Shown piece by piece: positions 1 through 9,496 of a stretch of DNA of 64,000 bases. Each line of letters opens with the position of its first letter. Position 1 is the first letter of the stretch. A program made the position numbers and the translations under genes. Source of the stretch: Labilibacter sediminis (GTDB taxonomy: Bacteria; Bacteroidota; Bacteroidia; Bacteroidales; Marinilabiliaceae); contig NZ_VCHY01000003.1 in NCBI RefSeq assembly GCF_005877885.1, positions 340,748-404,747 on the forward strand, written 5' to 3'. Below the pieces are notes generated by a model. That model searched no databases. It saw only the letters and a list, made by a program, of their open reading frames with translations, and was not told the DNA's origin.

Positions 1-1453
<1,453 letters not shown>

Positions 1454-1492
1454 TTAAGAATTGGGTAAAAGTTACAAATTATTTCAAAAGTA

Positions 1493-2467
1493 CTAGCTAA
1501 TTCGCTGCATAAGTTTAGAGGCAAAATTAATTAACTCTTGCTTAACATCTTGATTACCATTTATTTGATTGAGACTGTTGATAGCCAGGTTGTAATATTC
1601 ATCCATCTTTTTCTGTGATGCTTTATCAACTCCCAGTTTTTGATAGATAGTTTTTACAGCAGCTATTTTTTCGTCCTGGGTAAATTCTTTTTTTGTAATC
1701 CAGCTATTTAACTCTTGTGCTTCTTCGTTTTTAGCTTTACCTATTGCAGTTAACAGCAAAAACGTTTTTTTGTTTGCAACAATATCGCCCCCAATTTTTT
1801 TACCAAAAGTATCTTTTTCTCCAAATGAGTCCAGAAAGTCATCCTGCAATTGAAATGCGAGACCGATATTTAGCCCGAATTGATAGATTAATTCGGCTTC
1901 TTCTTTTGAAGCATTGGCTATAATTGCACCTGTTTTTAAACTTCCGGCTAACAATATAGCAGTTTTAAGCCTGATCATTTCCAGGTATTCGTCAACAGTA
2001 ACATCCATTCTGTCTTCAAAATCCATGTCGTACTGTTGTCCTTCGCAAACGCCTAGAGCCAATTCATTAAATAAATTAAATACTTCGGGTAGTTTGTTGT
2101 TATTGCACTTGCTAATCAGTTGATATGCTTTAACAAACATGGCATCGCCTGATAGAATAGCAGCATTTTCGTTCCACTTTTTATGTACCGTTGGCATATT
2201 TCTTCTTACATCTGCATTATCCATAATATCGTCATGCAGTAATGTAAAATTATGAAACACCTCAAGGCCTAATGCCGGGTAAATGGCTTCATCTATGTTA
2301 CCATTGAATAGTTGAGCACCCATAAGGCAAAGAACTGGTCGGATTCTTTTTCCACCCATGTTTAGTGTGTAGGCTATGGGCTCGTATAAATTTTTAGGTT
2401 CTCCAGTAAAATTTGTGGTATCCAATTTATGATTAACCAGTTCCTGAATTTGCTGAATATTTAGCAT
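1493..2467 (-). CDS. Short-chain trans-prenyl diphosphate synthase
   Basis: This is a cytosolic class I prenyltransferase that condenses IPP with allylic diphosphates. It has 324 aa. The first Asp-rich motif is in LLHDDIMDNADVRR and the second in FQLQDDFLDSFGEKDTFGKK. Other family signatures are GGKRIRP near residue 39 and GDAMF near residue 108. Five residues before the first Asp there is a Phe. In characterised enzymes an aromatic there blocks chain growth, so a C15 or C20 product is inferred rather than a long quinone side chain. The start codon abuts the stop of the upstream RND gene with no gap, which indicates translational coupling. Neighbouring chorismatase-like and RND genes raise the possibility of a lipid or pigment role, but a housekeeping farnesyl/geranylgeranyl synthase is equally likely. 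Confidence 0.9.
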   Translation of the reverse strand: MLNIQQIQELVNHKLDTTNFTGEPKNLYEPIAYTLNMGGKRIRPVLCLMGAQLFNGNIDEAIYPALGLEVFHNFTLLHDDIMDNADVRRNMPTVHKKWNENAAILSGDAMFVKAYQLISKCNNNKLPEVFNLFNELALGVCEGQQYDMDFEDRMDVTVDEYLEMIRLKTAILLAGSLKTGAIIANASKEEAELIYQFGLNIGLAFQLQDDFLDSFGEKDTFGKKIGGDIVANKKTFLLLTAIGKAKNEEAQELNSWITKKEFTQDEKIAAVKTIYQKLGVDKASQKKMDEYYNLAINSLNQINGNQDVKQELINFASKLMQRIS

Positions 2468-4867
2468 TTAATCAATCTCCTTTTTTGTGTTTTGAATTTT
2501 TAAATCGTCCAACTCAATATCTTCATCCTCATTATAAATATGCAATAAAGGTTCTTTAAACGATTTATTGGTGATGTGTTTTTCCAGGGTTAATAACAAC
2601 GAAGGTAGCAAAATTAGATTGGATAAAAGTGCTATTAAAAGTGTTACTGCTACTAGTATACCCAGAGCTACTGTGCCACCAAATTCGGAAAATCCAAATA
2701 TTCCAAATCCAAAAAACAGTATAATAGAAGTATAAATCATACTTACACCTGTTTCTTTTAATGCTAGCACAACAGCTGCTTTAATACTCCAATTGGTTTC
2801 GCTAAGCTCTTGTCGGTATTTCGCCAGATAATGAATGGTGTCATCAACAGAAATACCAAATGCAATACTAAAAACCAATATTGTAGAAGGTTTTATAGGT
2901 ATTCCGAAATATCCCATTAATGCGGCTGTCATCACAAGTGGTATTAAATTAGGAATTAACGAAACCAATACCATTCTTTTAGATGAAAACATCCAGGCCA
3001 TAAAAGAGGCGATAAGAACCACTGCCAAAAATAAACTAACAAATAAATTGCGAATCAAATATTTAGTACCCTTAAAGAATAATACGCTCGCACCTGTTAC
3101 TGATGTATTGTACCTTTCTTTAGGAAAAATTTCGTTTAAGTTTTCTGTTACCAAATCATTTAAGTCCGACATTTTTGTGGTTCCAACGTCTTTCATTCTA
3201 AAACTTAAACGCGTTTTTTGCTTTGTTGAATCAATAAATGTATTGATTAAATTTTGTTGTTCTCCCCCACTTTTAGACACGTATGAAAGTAGAAAATTTC
3301 GTTCCTGGTTATTCGGGATACCGAAGTACTTTGGATTACCATTATAAAATCCCTGGCGAGCAAACTTAACAACCTCAGATAAAGAAAGTGCTTTTGATAT
3401 ATCCGGATGTGAAGAGATTTCAGCATGCAGCTGATCCATTCTTTTAAGATTGCTGGTTTTTAAAACACTATTCGGTTTTTTTGTGTCAATCATAATTTCC
3501 ATTGGCATTAAGCCGTCAAAGTTTTCTTCAAAAAACTTTAAATCGGTATAAAGCGGATCATCATGCGGAATGTCATCGAGCATATAACCGGTGGTTTTAA
3601 TCATCGAAATACCAATAAACCCTAAAAGAAGAATAGCTCCTGTAGTTATATATACTGTGTTTCTATGATTTAAGGATATATGTACCAGTTTATCTACAAT
3701 ATTATTAACGGCTTTATTGTCCAGGTGGTTTAGGTGTCTTTCTTTTGGGGCCGATAAAAAGCTAAAAATAATAGGTATCAAAAGTAACGATAGTATAAAA
3801 ACACCAATAATATTAATTGCAGCAATAATACCAAACTCAACCAATATTCTGCTACTGGTAAAAATAAAAGTAGCAAAACCGGAAGCTGTAGTTAAGTTGG
3901 TTAAGAAAGTAGCATTACCAATTTTTCTGATAACTCTTTGAAGCGCTTTTATTTTATTGCCATGTTTACGGTATTCCTGATGGTATTTATTTAGGAGGAA
4001 TACAGAGTTAGGTATACCAATAACAATAATTAGCGGAGGTATCATACCAGTTAAAATGGTAATTTTAAAGCCTAGCAGTGCCTGAGTTCCTAAAGCCCAA
4101 ATAACGGCAATAACGACAACCAACATCGAAAATATTACCACTTTAAATGATCGAAAAAACATAAATATAATCACGGCAGTAATTCCTAGTGCCATGAAAA
4201 TAAACATATTGAGTTCTTTTTTGATCATTTCGGCTGTGGTTACCCTTATAAAAGGCAGGCCCGAATAACGAATATTTATTTTAGATTTGAGTGTATATAC
4301 ATCACCTGCTTCTACAATTTTGTTTACCAATTCAACTCTTTCCGGACTTTGTAAAATTTCAGGATCAAGAGTTATCGCCATTAAATAGCAAAAGCTTTCT
4401 TGGTTGTATAAAGTTCCTTTGTAAAACGGAAGGCTAAACAAATGTTCTTTTAGTGAGTCAAGTTCGTATTGCGACGAAACCTGATCATTAAATATAGGTT
4501 CTATTTCAAACCGTTTCTTTTCTTTGTTTTTGATTAAATCATAAGCTTCTGACACAGAAAAAACAGAACTTACGCCTTTTATTGAATCAATACCTTTGCT
4601 AAAATTTATCCAGTTCCTGTAATTATTCAGTCTAAAAAAATCTTTATCCTTTATACCAATAACCATTAGGTTTCCTTCATTACCAAAAACCTCTTCAAAA
4701 GCTTCATATTCTAAATATGCCGGATCGTCTTCGGGTAATAAGGGAGCATATTGATATGACATTTGAACATCGCCGGCTTTATATCCCATAAATACTGTGA
4801 TGCCTAATAAAATGGTAAGAAGTAGAATTCTATTTCTTAGTATAGTGCGTGCTATGAAAATCCACAT
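2468..4867 (-). CDS. RND superfamily exporter, MMPL/HpnN-like
   Basis: This is a 799-aa inner-membrane protein with the architecture of the hydrophobe/lipid-exporting RND branch. It has an N-terminal TM (about 5-25), a large periplasmic loop with RYSGLPFIRVTTAEMIKKEL, a TM bundle (about 220-375), a second TM near 400, a second periplasmic loop, and a second bundle (about 625-770). The second bundle carries FSIAFGISVDDTIHYLAKY, the conserved TM4-like Asp pair region of this family. The tail is acidic and cytoplasmic. Substrates of relatives include hopanoids, glycolipids and aryl-polyene or carotenoid lipids. The substrate here cannot be read from sequence. The gene is 29 bp downstream of the chorismatase-like gene and directly abuts the prenyl synthase, so a lipid or pigment export role is a reasonable inference. 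Confidence 0.85.
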   Translation of the reverse strand: MWIFIARTILRNRILLLTILLGITVFMGYKAGDVQMSYQYAPLLPEDDPAYLEYEAFEEVFGNEGNLMVIGIKDKDFFRLNNYRNWINFSKGIDSIKGVSSVFSVSEAYDLIKNKEKKRFEIEPIFNDQVSSQYELDSLKEHLFSLPFYKGTLYNQESFCYLMAITLDPEILQSPERVELVNKIVEAGDVYTLKSKINIRYSGLPFIRVTTAEMIKKELNMFIFMALGITAVIIFMFFRSFKVVIFSMLVVVIAVIWALGTQALLGFKITILTGMIPPLIIVIGIPNSVFLLNKYHQEYRKHGNKIKALQRVIRKIGNATFLTNLTTASGFATFIFTSSRILVEFGIIAAINIIGVFILSLLLIPIIFSFLSAPKERHLNHLDNKAVNNIVDKLVHISLNHRNTVYITTGAILLLGFIGISMIKTTGYMLDDIPHDDPLYTDLKFFEENFDGLMPMEIMIDTKKPNSVLKTSNLKRMDQLHAEISSHPDISKALSLSEVVKFARQGFYNGNPKYFGIPNNQERNFLLSYVSKSGGEQQNLINTFIDSTKQKTRLSFRMKDVGTTKMSDLNDLVTENLNEIFPKERYNTSVTGASVLFFKGTKYLIRNLFVSLFLAVVLIASFMAWMFSSKRMVLVSLIPNLIPLVMTAALMGYFGIPIKPSTILVFSIAFGISVDDTIHYLAKYRQELSETNWSIKAAVVLALKETGVSMIYTSIILFFGFGIFGFSEFGGTVALGILVAVTLLIALLSNLILLPSLLLTLEKHITNKSFKEPLLHIYNEDEDIELDDLKIQNTKKEID

Positions 4868-4896
4868 ATGATTATAAAAAAGAAAGAGTATATGAG

Positions 4897-5973
4897 TTAT
4901 GAATTTGTAATGATGAGTCCTTCAATATCCACCAATAAATTTTCTATTGAAAATTCAGTATTAACTATCTGTATGTCAGCGTTTCTTATCGATTCAGTTA
5001 CAAGTTTATGTACTTTATTTATGTCAGTTTTATTTTTTACGTAAATCTTAACTGATTTAAAATGTTCTTTAAGAGGTGTTTGATCTGATATTGTAATTTT
5101 ATTTCTTTCGAGATTCGATGATTCGATATGTTCCAATAGCGCCTGTAGTGTTGATAAAGTTTGTTGTTCTACATCATCTGAAGAATTAGCAATATCCTGT
5201 TTTGTGCTTGCTGCATTGGCTAACCAAATTTCTTTGTTTTCAGTTTCAATGTATTTACCACAAGCCAAATTATCAATATTTCTTATTGTTTTTGTTACAT
5301 CAAGGTGATTGCTAAAAGCATAAAAATCAATAGTTACATTACCAAACTTACATTCACTGTTAGTTTCTAAGGGCATTCCACTAACAAAAAGCGGAGCTTC
5401 ATAAAAGAATTCTTTTATCTCATTAAATACTTGCTCACATGGCTTGTTATTTCCATCATAATTAGATGTACCTCCAATTTGCGGAATATAGTTCCATTGA
5501 CGATATATATGCCCAAAGTTTAGCTCTTCAGCCATTAGTATTTGCTCGGCAAAATCAAAACAACGCTGTGTGCTAAATAATAACGAATCTTCACTAAACT
5601 GAATACCGCCTGATATAATTTCAAAACCATTATTGTGTGAAATAGTAACGTATGGATGCTTTAAAATACTTTTATATTTTAAATCATTTTTATTGCTCCA
5701 CAATTGGTACTCAATAGCAAAGTTATCTTCGTTATGTGGAGCTTGTGAAATTATGGTATAAGCAGGAATATCTTTTTTATATATGTCTTTAATGATGTCT
5801 GATATGGTATTGTATTCATCCGAAAAGTTTTCTGCTTTCGATGAATTTAAATAAAAACACAGTTTTACTACAGCCTTATCGCTTGTTTTTTTATTAATAG
5901 CAAAAAGAGTATTTCTAACTTTTGCTTCAAATGAATTCCCCTCTTGTGAATTAATATTTCCTATAATTCTCAT
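4897..5973 (-). CDS. Possible chorismatase-like protein (FkbO/Hyg5/XanB2 type, YjgF fold)
   Basis: The 358-aa protein has no signal peptide. The middle contains GHIYRQWNYIPQI followed by a Tyr/Phe-rich segment, and the end contains VKIYVKNKTDINKV and ENLLVDIEGL. These match, from memory, the two most conserved blocks of chorismatases, which hydrolyse chorismate to hydroxybenzoates or dihydroxy acids and consist of two YjgF/RidA-like domains. Residues in between are diverged, and the N-terminal half is hard to align. In Xanthomonas the homologue XanB2 supplies 3-hydroxybenzoate for aryl-polyene pigment. Here the gene heads a minus-strand run with an RND exporter and a prenyl synthase, so a small aromatic-lipid pathway is possible. 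No polyketide synthase or acyl carrier gene is in view. The alternative is a RidA-like protein without chorismatase activity. Confidence 0.55.
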   Translation of the reverse strand: MRIIGNINSQEGNSFEAKVRNTLFAINKKTSDKAVVKLCFYLNSSKAENFSDEYNTISDIIKDIYKKDIPAYTIISQAPHNEDNFAIEYQLWSNKNDLKYKSILKHPYVTISHNNGFEIISGGIQFSEDSLLFSTQRCFDFAEQILMAEELNFGHIYRQWNYIPQIGGTSNYDGNNKPCEQVFNEIKEFFYEAPLFVSGMPLETNSECKFGNVTIDFYAFSNHLDVTKTIRNIDNLACGKYIETENKEIWLANAASTKQDIANSSDDVEQQTLSTLQALLEHIESSNLERNKITISDQTPLKEHFKSVKIYVKNKTDINKVHKLVTESIRNADIQIVNTEFSIENLLVDIEGLIITNS

Positions 5974-6155
5974 TCCTATATCAGTATTATATTTGGCAGC
6001 AAATTTATCTCTTTTATCCGTTTAGCGATATATTAAATTGTTTATTTTTTGAAAGGAAGTTTGTTTTTCAACATTTTATTAACAAAAACAGTAACCAATT
6101 GGCAAGAACCAGCGTAGTAGTGGGAGGAAAACAATTAATTTAACGGAATTGTGTT

Positions 6156-6668
6156 ATGAAAAAAATATACTTATTTTTATTTTTTTTATTGCTCATGCCT
6201 TGTCTTAGTCATGCGCAAGTAGAGAAGTATAAGTCTGTTTTTACGCTGAATTTTATTCGATATATCGGATGGCCGGAGGATGCAAAAAACGGTGACTTTG
6301 TAATTGGAGTTTTAAAAGATGCAAAGATTGCAGATTGGTTAACGAAGCAATCTGGAGGTAAAAAATTTGGCTATCAAAATGTGGTCATTAAACAGTTTAA
6401 ATCGGTTGATGAAATGGTGGATTGTCAGGTTTTATATGTATCTGCCAATATAAATTTCTCAAGACACTCTGCAACCATTAAAAGTAAGCTTGGTAAAAGT
6501 TCGTTAATCATAACTGAAACCGAAGGAGCTACTAAACATGGGGCAGTTATTAACTTTGTTGTGAGAGAAAATAATTTAAAGTTTGAAATTCACGATTCAA
6601 ATGCTCAGGCTTTAGGATTAAGTATTAGTTCGAAACTGGCGAATATGGCGGCAGCCATTAAGATGTAA
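6156..6668 (+). CDS. Secreted YfiR-like protein (DUF4154)
   Basis: The 170-aa protein has a clear signal peptide (MKKIYLFLFFLLLMPCLSHA, cleavage near 20-21). The mature part shows the DUF4154/YfiR pattern: VFTLNFIRYIGWPED near the N-terminus, IGVLKD, and a C-terminal INFVVRENNLKFEIHDSNAQ then LGLSISSKLANMA. In Pseudomonas, YfiR is a periplasmic inhibitor of the membrane diguanylate cyclase YfiN. No such cyclase is visible here. It is the first gene of the long plus-strand chemosensory run, and the receptor begins 17 bp after its stop, so it could be the periplasmic partner of that receptor (inference). The 182-bp gap upstream separates it from the divergent minus-strand genes and should contain both promoters. 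Confidence 0.8.
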   Translation: MKKIYLFLFFLLLMPCLSHAQVEKYKSVFTLNFIRYIGWPEDAKNGDFVIGVLKDAKIADWLTKQSGGKKFGYQNVVIKQFKSVDEMVDCQVLYVSANINFSRHSATIKSKLGKSSLIITETEGATKHGAVINFVVRENNLKFEIHDSNAQALGLSISSKLANMAAAIKM

Positions 6669-6685
6669 CCTAATTAATTATAATA

Positions 6686-8392
6686 ATGAGAATAAAGTTA
6701 AACATTGCTCAAAAACTAATCGGTGGATTTAGTTTAATATTATTGGCAATACTTATAAATGGTATATCAACATATGTAACGCTTAATAATAGTAGAGCCT
6801 TAAGTGATAAAATTACTGGTGTTTATAGTCCGTCAGAGCATGGTATACAGCAGTTTAAGGATATGGTAATCAGCTCTAAAGCTTTAATTAAAAGTTGGGT
6901 TTTCATTGATCGTCAGCCAGGGACTGCGGATAAAATGGTATTAGAAAAACTACATGCAGAGGATTATACCAAGTTAATTGAAAGTATAGATGCCATTAAA
7001 AGTGATTGGGCTAATGAAGAGGACCGCCAGGCTTTTGATTCTATCAAGAATAAGGCAGATGCTTTATTTGTAAAACATGCCTATGTTATGTCGAGCTTAA
7101 ATACGTTTGAGTCGTACGACGATGTAATGGTAATCTTTGAAGTTGAACCAATGGTTCAGGAGGACGGAGAAATCATAACCCTAAGTAACGAGATCATTGA
7201 TGATTTAAATACTTTAGGAGAAAAGTTTGATACCTTAAATAAAGCTTCTCTTGCCGAAATGGATAACTCGTTTGGCTGGTTTAGTGGTTTTGTGTTGGTT
7301 ATGATTATTGTATTAATTCTGGTATCCGGAGGTATTGCATATGTATTATATACTAGCATTGTACAACCTTTAGTTAAAGGAGTAAACTTTGCCCAGGCAA
7401 TTGGTGAGGGAGATTTAACTGCAGAACTTGAAATTCAGCAAGAAGATGAAATTGGTTTATTGGCAAAATCACTCGTAACTATGGCCGCTAATATTAAAGG
7501 TATTGTGGTATCCATAAAAGAAAATGCCAATGATCTTGTATCCAGTGGTAATAATGTGAAGAGCAGCTCTATGCAACTATCTAAAGGATCTGCTGATCAA
7601 GCGGCGTCTGCTGAGGAAGTATCAACATCCATTGAAGAGATGGTGGCAAATATTGATCAGAATACCGAGAATGCTGTGGAAACGGAAAAAATTACCGTAG
7701 AAACAGCTAAAGATGTGAATGTAGCAGATGAATTATCTTCAAAGGCTGCTGATTCCATGAAAAGTGTATCTGAAAAAATTACCATTATTGGAGATATAGC
7801 ATTTCAAACCAATATATTAGCGCTTAATGCAGCAGTTGAAGCGGCACGTGCAGGTGAGCATGGTAGAGGATTTTCAGTTGTTGCAGCAGAGGTAAGAAAA
7901 CTAGCTGAAAGAAGTAAAGTTGCGGCCGACGAAATTTATGATCTTGTAAATGGTGGTTTAAAAGTATCGCAGGAAGCAGGAGAAAAATCAAGATTGCTAG
8001 TGCCGGACATTGAAAAAACAACGCAGTTGATTAAAGAAATATCAGCCGCTAGTTTAGAGCAAAAAACCGGTGCTGAGCAAATCAATATGGCCATGCAACA
8101 GTTAAACCTGATTACTCAGGAGAATGCATCTTCGTCTGATGAGTTAACGCAAAGTGCAGAGCAACTTTCTAGTTTGGCTGACCGATTAAAAGAAGCAGTA
8201 AGCTTCTTTAATATTGGTGATTCTGAAGAGGAAATATCTATATCCAGACCGAGTATAGAAGTTGAAAAAGAGGAATCAGGTGTTAAGGCTGAAACAAAAG
8301 CTAAGAAGAAGAAAAAAGTAAATGTTTCAGGAAAAGATGATTTAATCAACCTCGAAAAGGAGTTTGATTTAGATAATTACGAAAAATTTTAA
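6686..8392 (+). CDS. Methyl-accepting chemotaxis protein with CheR-tether-like C-terminus
   Basis: This is a 568-aa transmembrane chemoreceptor. TM1 is at about 11-31, a mostly helical periplasmic sensor lies at 32-197 (four-helix-bundle size), TM2 is at about 198-223, HAMP at about 224-276, and a cytoplasmic signalling coiled coil at about 280-520. The hairpin tip contains [20 protein letters not shown] and the following [21 protein letters not shown], which bind CheA and CheW. After the coiled coil there is a charged, Lys/Glu-rich linker and the last five residues are NYEKF. This fits the aromatic-x-x-aromatic pattern of the NWETF pentapeptide that tethers CheR or CheB in some receptors. 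It is the only receptor in the locus. The ligand is unknown. It is probably linked to the upstream YfiR-like periplasmic protein. Confidence 0.95.
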   Translation: MRIKLNIAQKLIGGFSLILLAILINGISTYVTLNNSRALSDKITGVYSPSEHGIQQFKDMVISSKALIKSWVFIDRQPGTADKMVLEKLHAEDYTKLIESIDAIKSDWANEEDRQAFDSIKNKADALFVKHAYVMSSLNTFESYDDVMVIFEVEPMVQEDGEIITLSNEIIDDLNTLGEKFDTLNKASLAEMDNSFGWFSGFVLVMIIVLILVSGGIAYVLYTSIVQPLVKGVNFAQAIGEGDLTAELEIQQEDEIGLLAKSLVTMAANIKGIVVSIKENANDLVSSGNNVKSSSMQLSKGSADQAASAEEVSTSIEEMVANIDQNTENAVETEKITVETAKDVNVADELSSKAADSMKSVSEKITIIGDIAFQTNILALNAAVEAARAGEHGRGFSVVAAEVRKLAERSKVAADEIYDLVNGGLKVSQEAGEKSRLLVPDIEKTTQLIKEISAASLEQKTGAEQINMAMQQLNLITQENASSSDELTQSAEQLSSLADRLKEAVSFFNIGDSEEEISISRPSIEVEKEESGVKAETKAKKKKKVNVSGKDDLINLEKEFDLDNYEKF

Positions 8393-8413
8393 TTCTCAAA
8401 TAGTCTGTTTATT

Positions 8414-8725
8414 ATGGATGTACCATTTTCAATTGAAGTAAAGCAAGCTGAAAATACGGTAGATATGATCATTACTGGAGATTTAATTATTAATCATATT
8501 ACTAAAATTAAAGAACAGATAGAGAATTCTATTGATTATTCAAAAAACCTTGGTATTCGTGTAACAAATCCTTCAAGTATTGATATCACTTTTATTCAAA
8601 TACTTTTTTCTCTAAAAAATAAGTATGAAAATAAAGAAGTAGATTTTAAATTTGAAGGTATTTTAAATGAAGAATTACATGGTTTAGTATCTAATGCAGG
8701 ATTTCAAGACCTATTTAAACTATAG
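8414..8725 (+). CDS. STAS-domain protein (anti-sigma-antagonist type)
   Basis: This small 103-aa cytosolic protein has a STAS-like pattern: a beta strand (VDMIITGDLII), a helix, a strand (NLGIRVTNPSSIDITFIQIL), a helix and a final segment ending in FQDLFKL. The position that carries the phosphorylated Ser of SpoIIAA-like proteins (D-S-S-G) reads D-I-T-F here, so Thr59 is a possible phosphosite (my alignment by eye). It sits 21 bp after the receptor and 19 bp before cheY. STAS proteins of chemosensory clusters are usually thought to pass signals in partner-switch circuits. The Sia-type phosphatase and kinase at the far end of the same run would be natural partners, but that is inference. Confidence 0.7.
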   Translation: MDVPFSIEVKQAENTVDMIITGDLIINHITKIKEQIENSIDYSKNLGIRVTNPSSIDITFIQILFSLKNKYENKEVDFKFEGILNEELHGLVSNAGFQDLFKL

Positions 8726-8744
8726 AAATAAATATTAACTAGTT

Positions 8745-9110
8745 ATGGCTAAGACAGTTCTTATTGTTGACGATTCAGAAAGTATAAGAGAAGTTGTAAA
8801 TTTTACCCTTCAAAACGAAGGTTATGATGTTTTGGTTGGAATTGACGGGGAAGATGCTCTTCAGTTTCTTGATGGAAGAAATATCGATATTATTATTACC
8901 GATTTGCATATGCCTAATCTTGATGGCTTAGGTTTAATTCGTAAGGTAAGAGAAATAGACACTTACAAACATATTCCAATTCTTTTTCTAACTACAGAAT
9001 CTCAGGCAGCAAAAAAAATGGAAGCTAAGCAAGCTGGTGCAACAGGATGGATTATTAAACCATTTGTTCCGGCCAAATTGCTAAGTGCAATCTCAAGAGT
9101 TTTAAGATGA
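8745..9110 (+). CDS. cheY: CheY-like single-domain response regulator
   Basis: The 121-aa receiver domain has nothing fused to it. The acidic pocket is in VLIVDDSES (Asp9, Asp10), the phospho-acceptor is Asp53 in IIITDLHMP, and the conserved Lys is Lys105 in WIIKPFVP. It should accept phosphate from CheA (9493-11526) or exchange it with the Hpt protein that overlaps it. The stop overlaps the next start by four bases (ATGA). The organism shows no flagellar genes in this window, so the target may be a gliding motor, an enzyme or another regulator and not FliM. The order cheY-hpt-cheA is typical of alternative-function chemosensory clusters. Confidence 0.95.
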   Translation: MAKTVLIVDDSESIREVVNFTLQNEGYDVLVGIDGEDALQFLDGRNIDIIITDLHMPNLDGLGLIRKVREIDTYKHIPILFLTTESQAAKKMEAKQAGATGWIIKPFVPAKLLSAISRVLR

Positions 9111-9496
9111 TTGAGAAAATTAAAAAGGGATTTATAGATGACTCTATTAAGGAACTTGAATCAATAGAAATTGATTTAGGAAACGAAAGGTTAGGGAGTG
9201 TTTCTGATTGTGTGATTGAAAAAATATTTACTACCACACATAATATCAAAGGAACTGCACCAATGCTTGGAATAGTAGGCGTTCAGGAAATTGTTGAACC
9301 TATTGAGCAGGTTTATGCTGCTTTACGTAAAGGTGATTTAACATGTTCCAGCGAAATAGTAGATAATACTATTAAGTTAATCCCTGTCATAAAATCAGAA
9401 TTAAACATTAGTCAACCACACGATATTGACTCAGAAGACCTAAATAAATCACTAAAGTTTTTTGATTCTTTAATATCCAAAGATGCAGGCGCATGA
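9107..9496 (+). CDS. Stand-alone Hpt domain phosphotransfer protein
   Basis: The 129-aa all-helical protein carries the Hpt motif TTTHNIKGTAPMLG, with the phosphorylatable His at residue 45. It resembles the CheA P1 domain of the gene that follows (RAMHSLKGGGAMFGF, also His45) but has no kinase part. A free Hpt protein can shuttle phosphate between CheA or a hybrid kinase and a second response regulator. It overlaps cheY and cheA by four bases on each side, so the three proteins are probably translated together. The C-terminal third (about 95-129) is variable and has no recognisable motif. Confidence 0.88.
   Translation: MIEKIKKGFIDDSIKELESIEIDLGNERLGSVSDCVIEKIFTTTHNIKGTAPMLGIVGVQEIVEPIEQVYAALRKGDLTCSSEIVDNTIKLIPVIKSELNISQPHDIDSEDLNKSLKFFDSLISKDAGA

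Noticed and set aside
5988..5995. TATATTTG as a -7 box for the chemosensory run
   Set aside because: It fits TAnnTTTG but lies 160 bp upstream of the first gene and has no TTTG-type -33 element at the expected distance.
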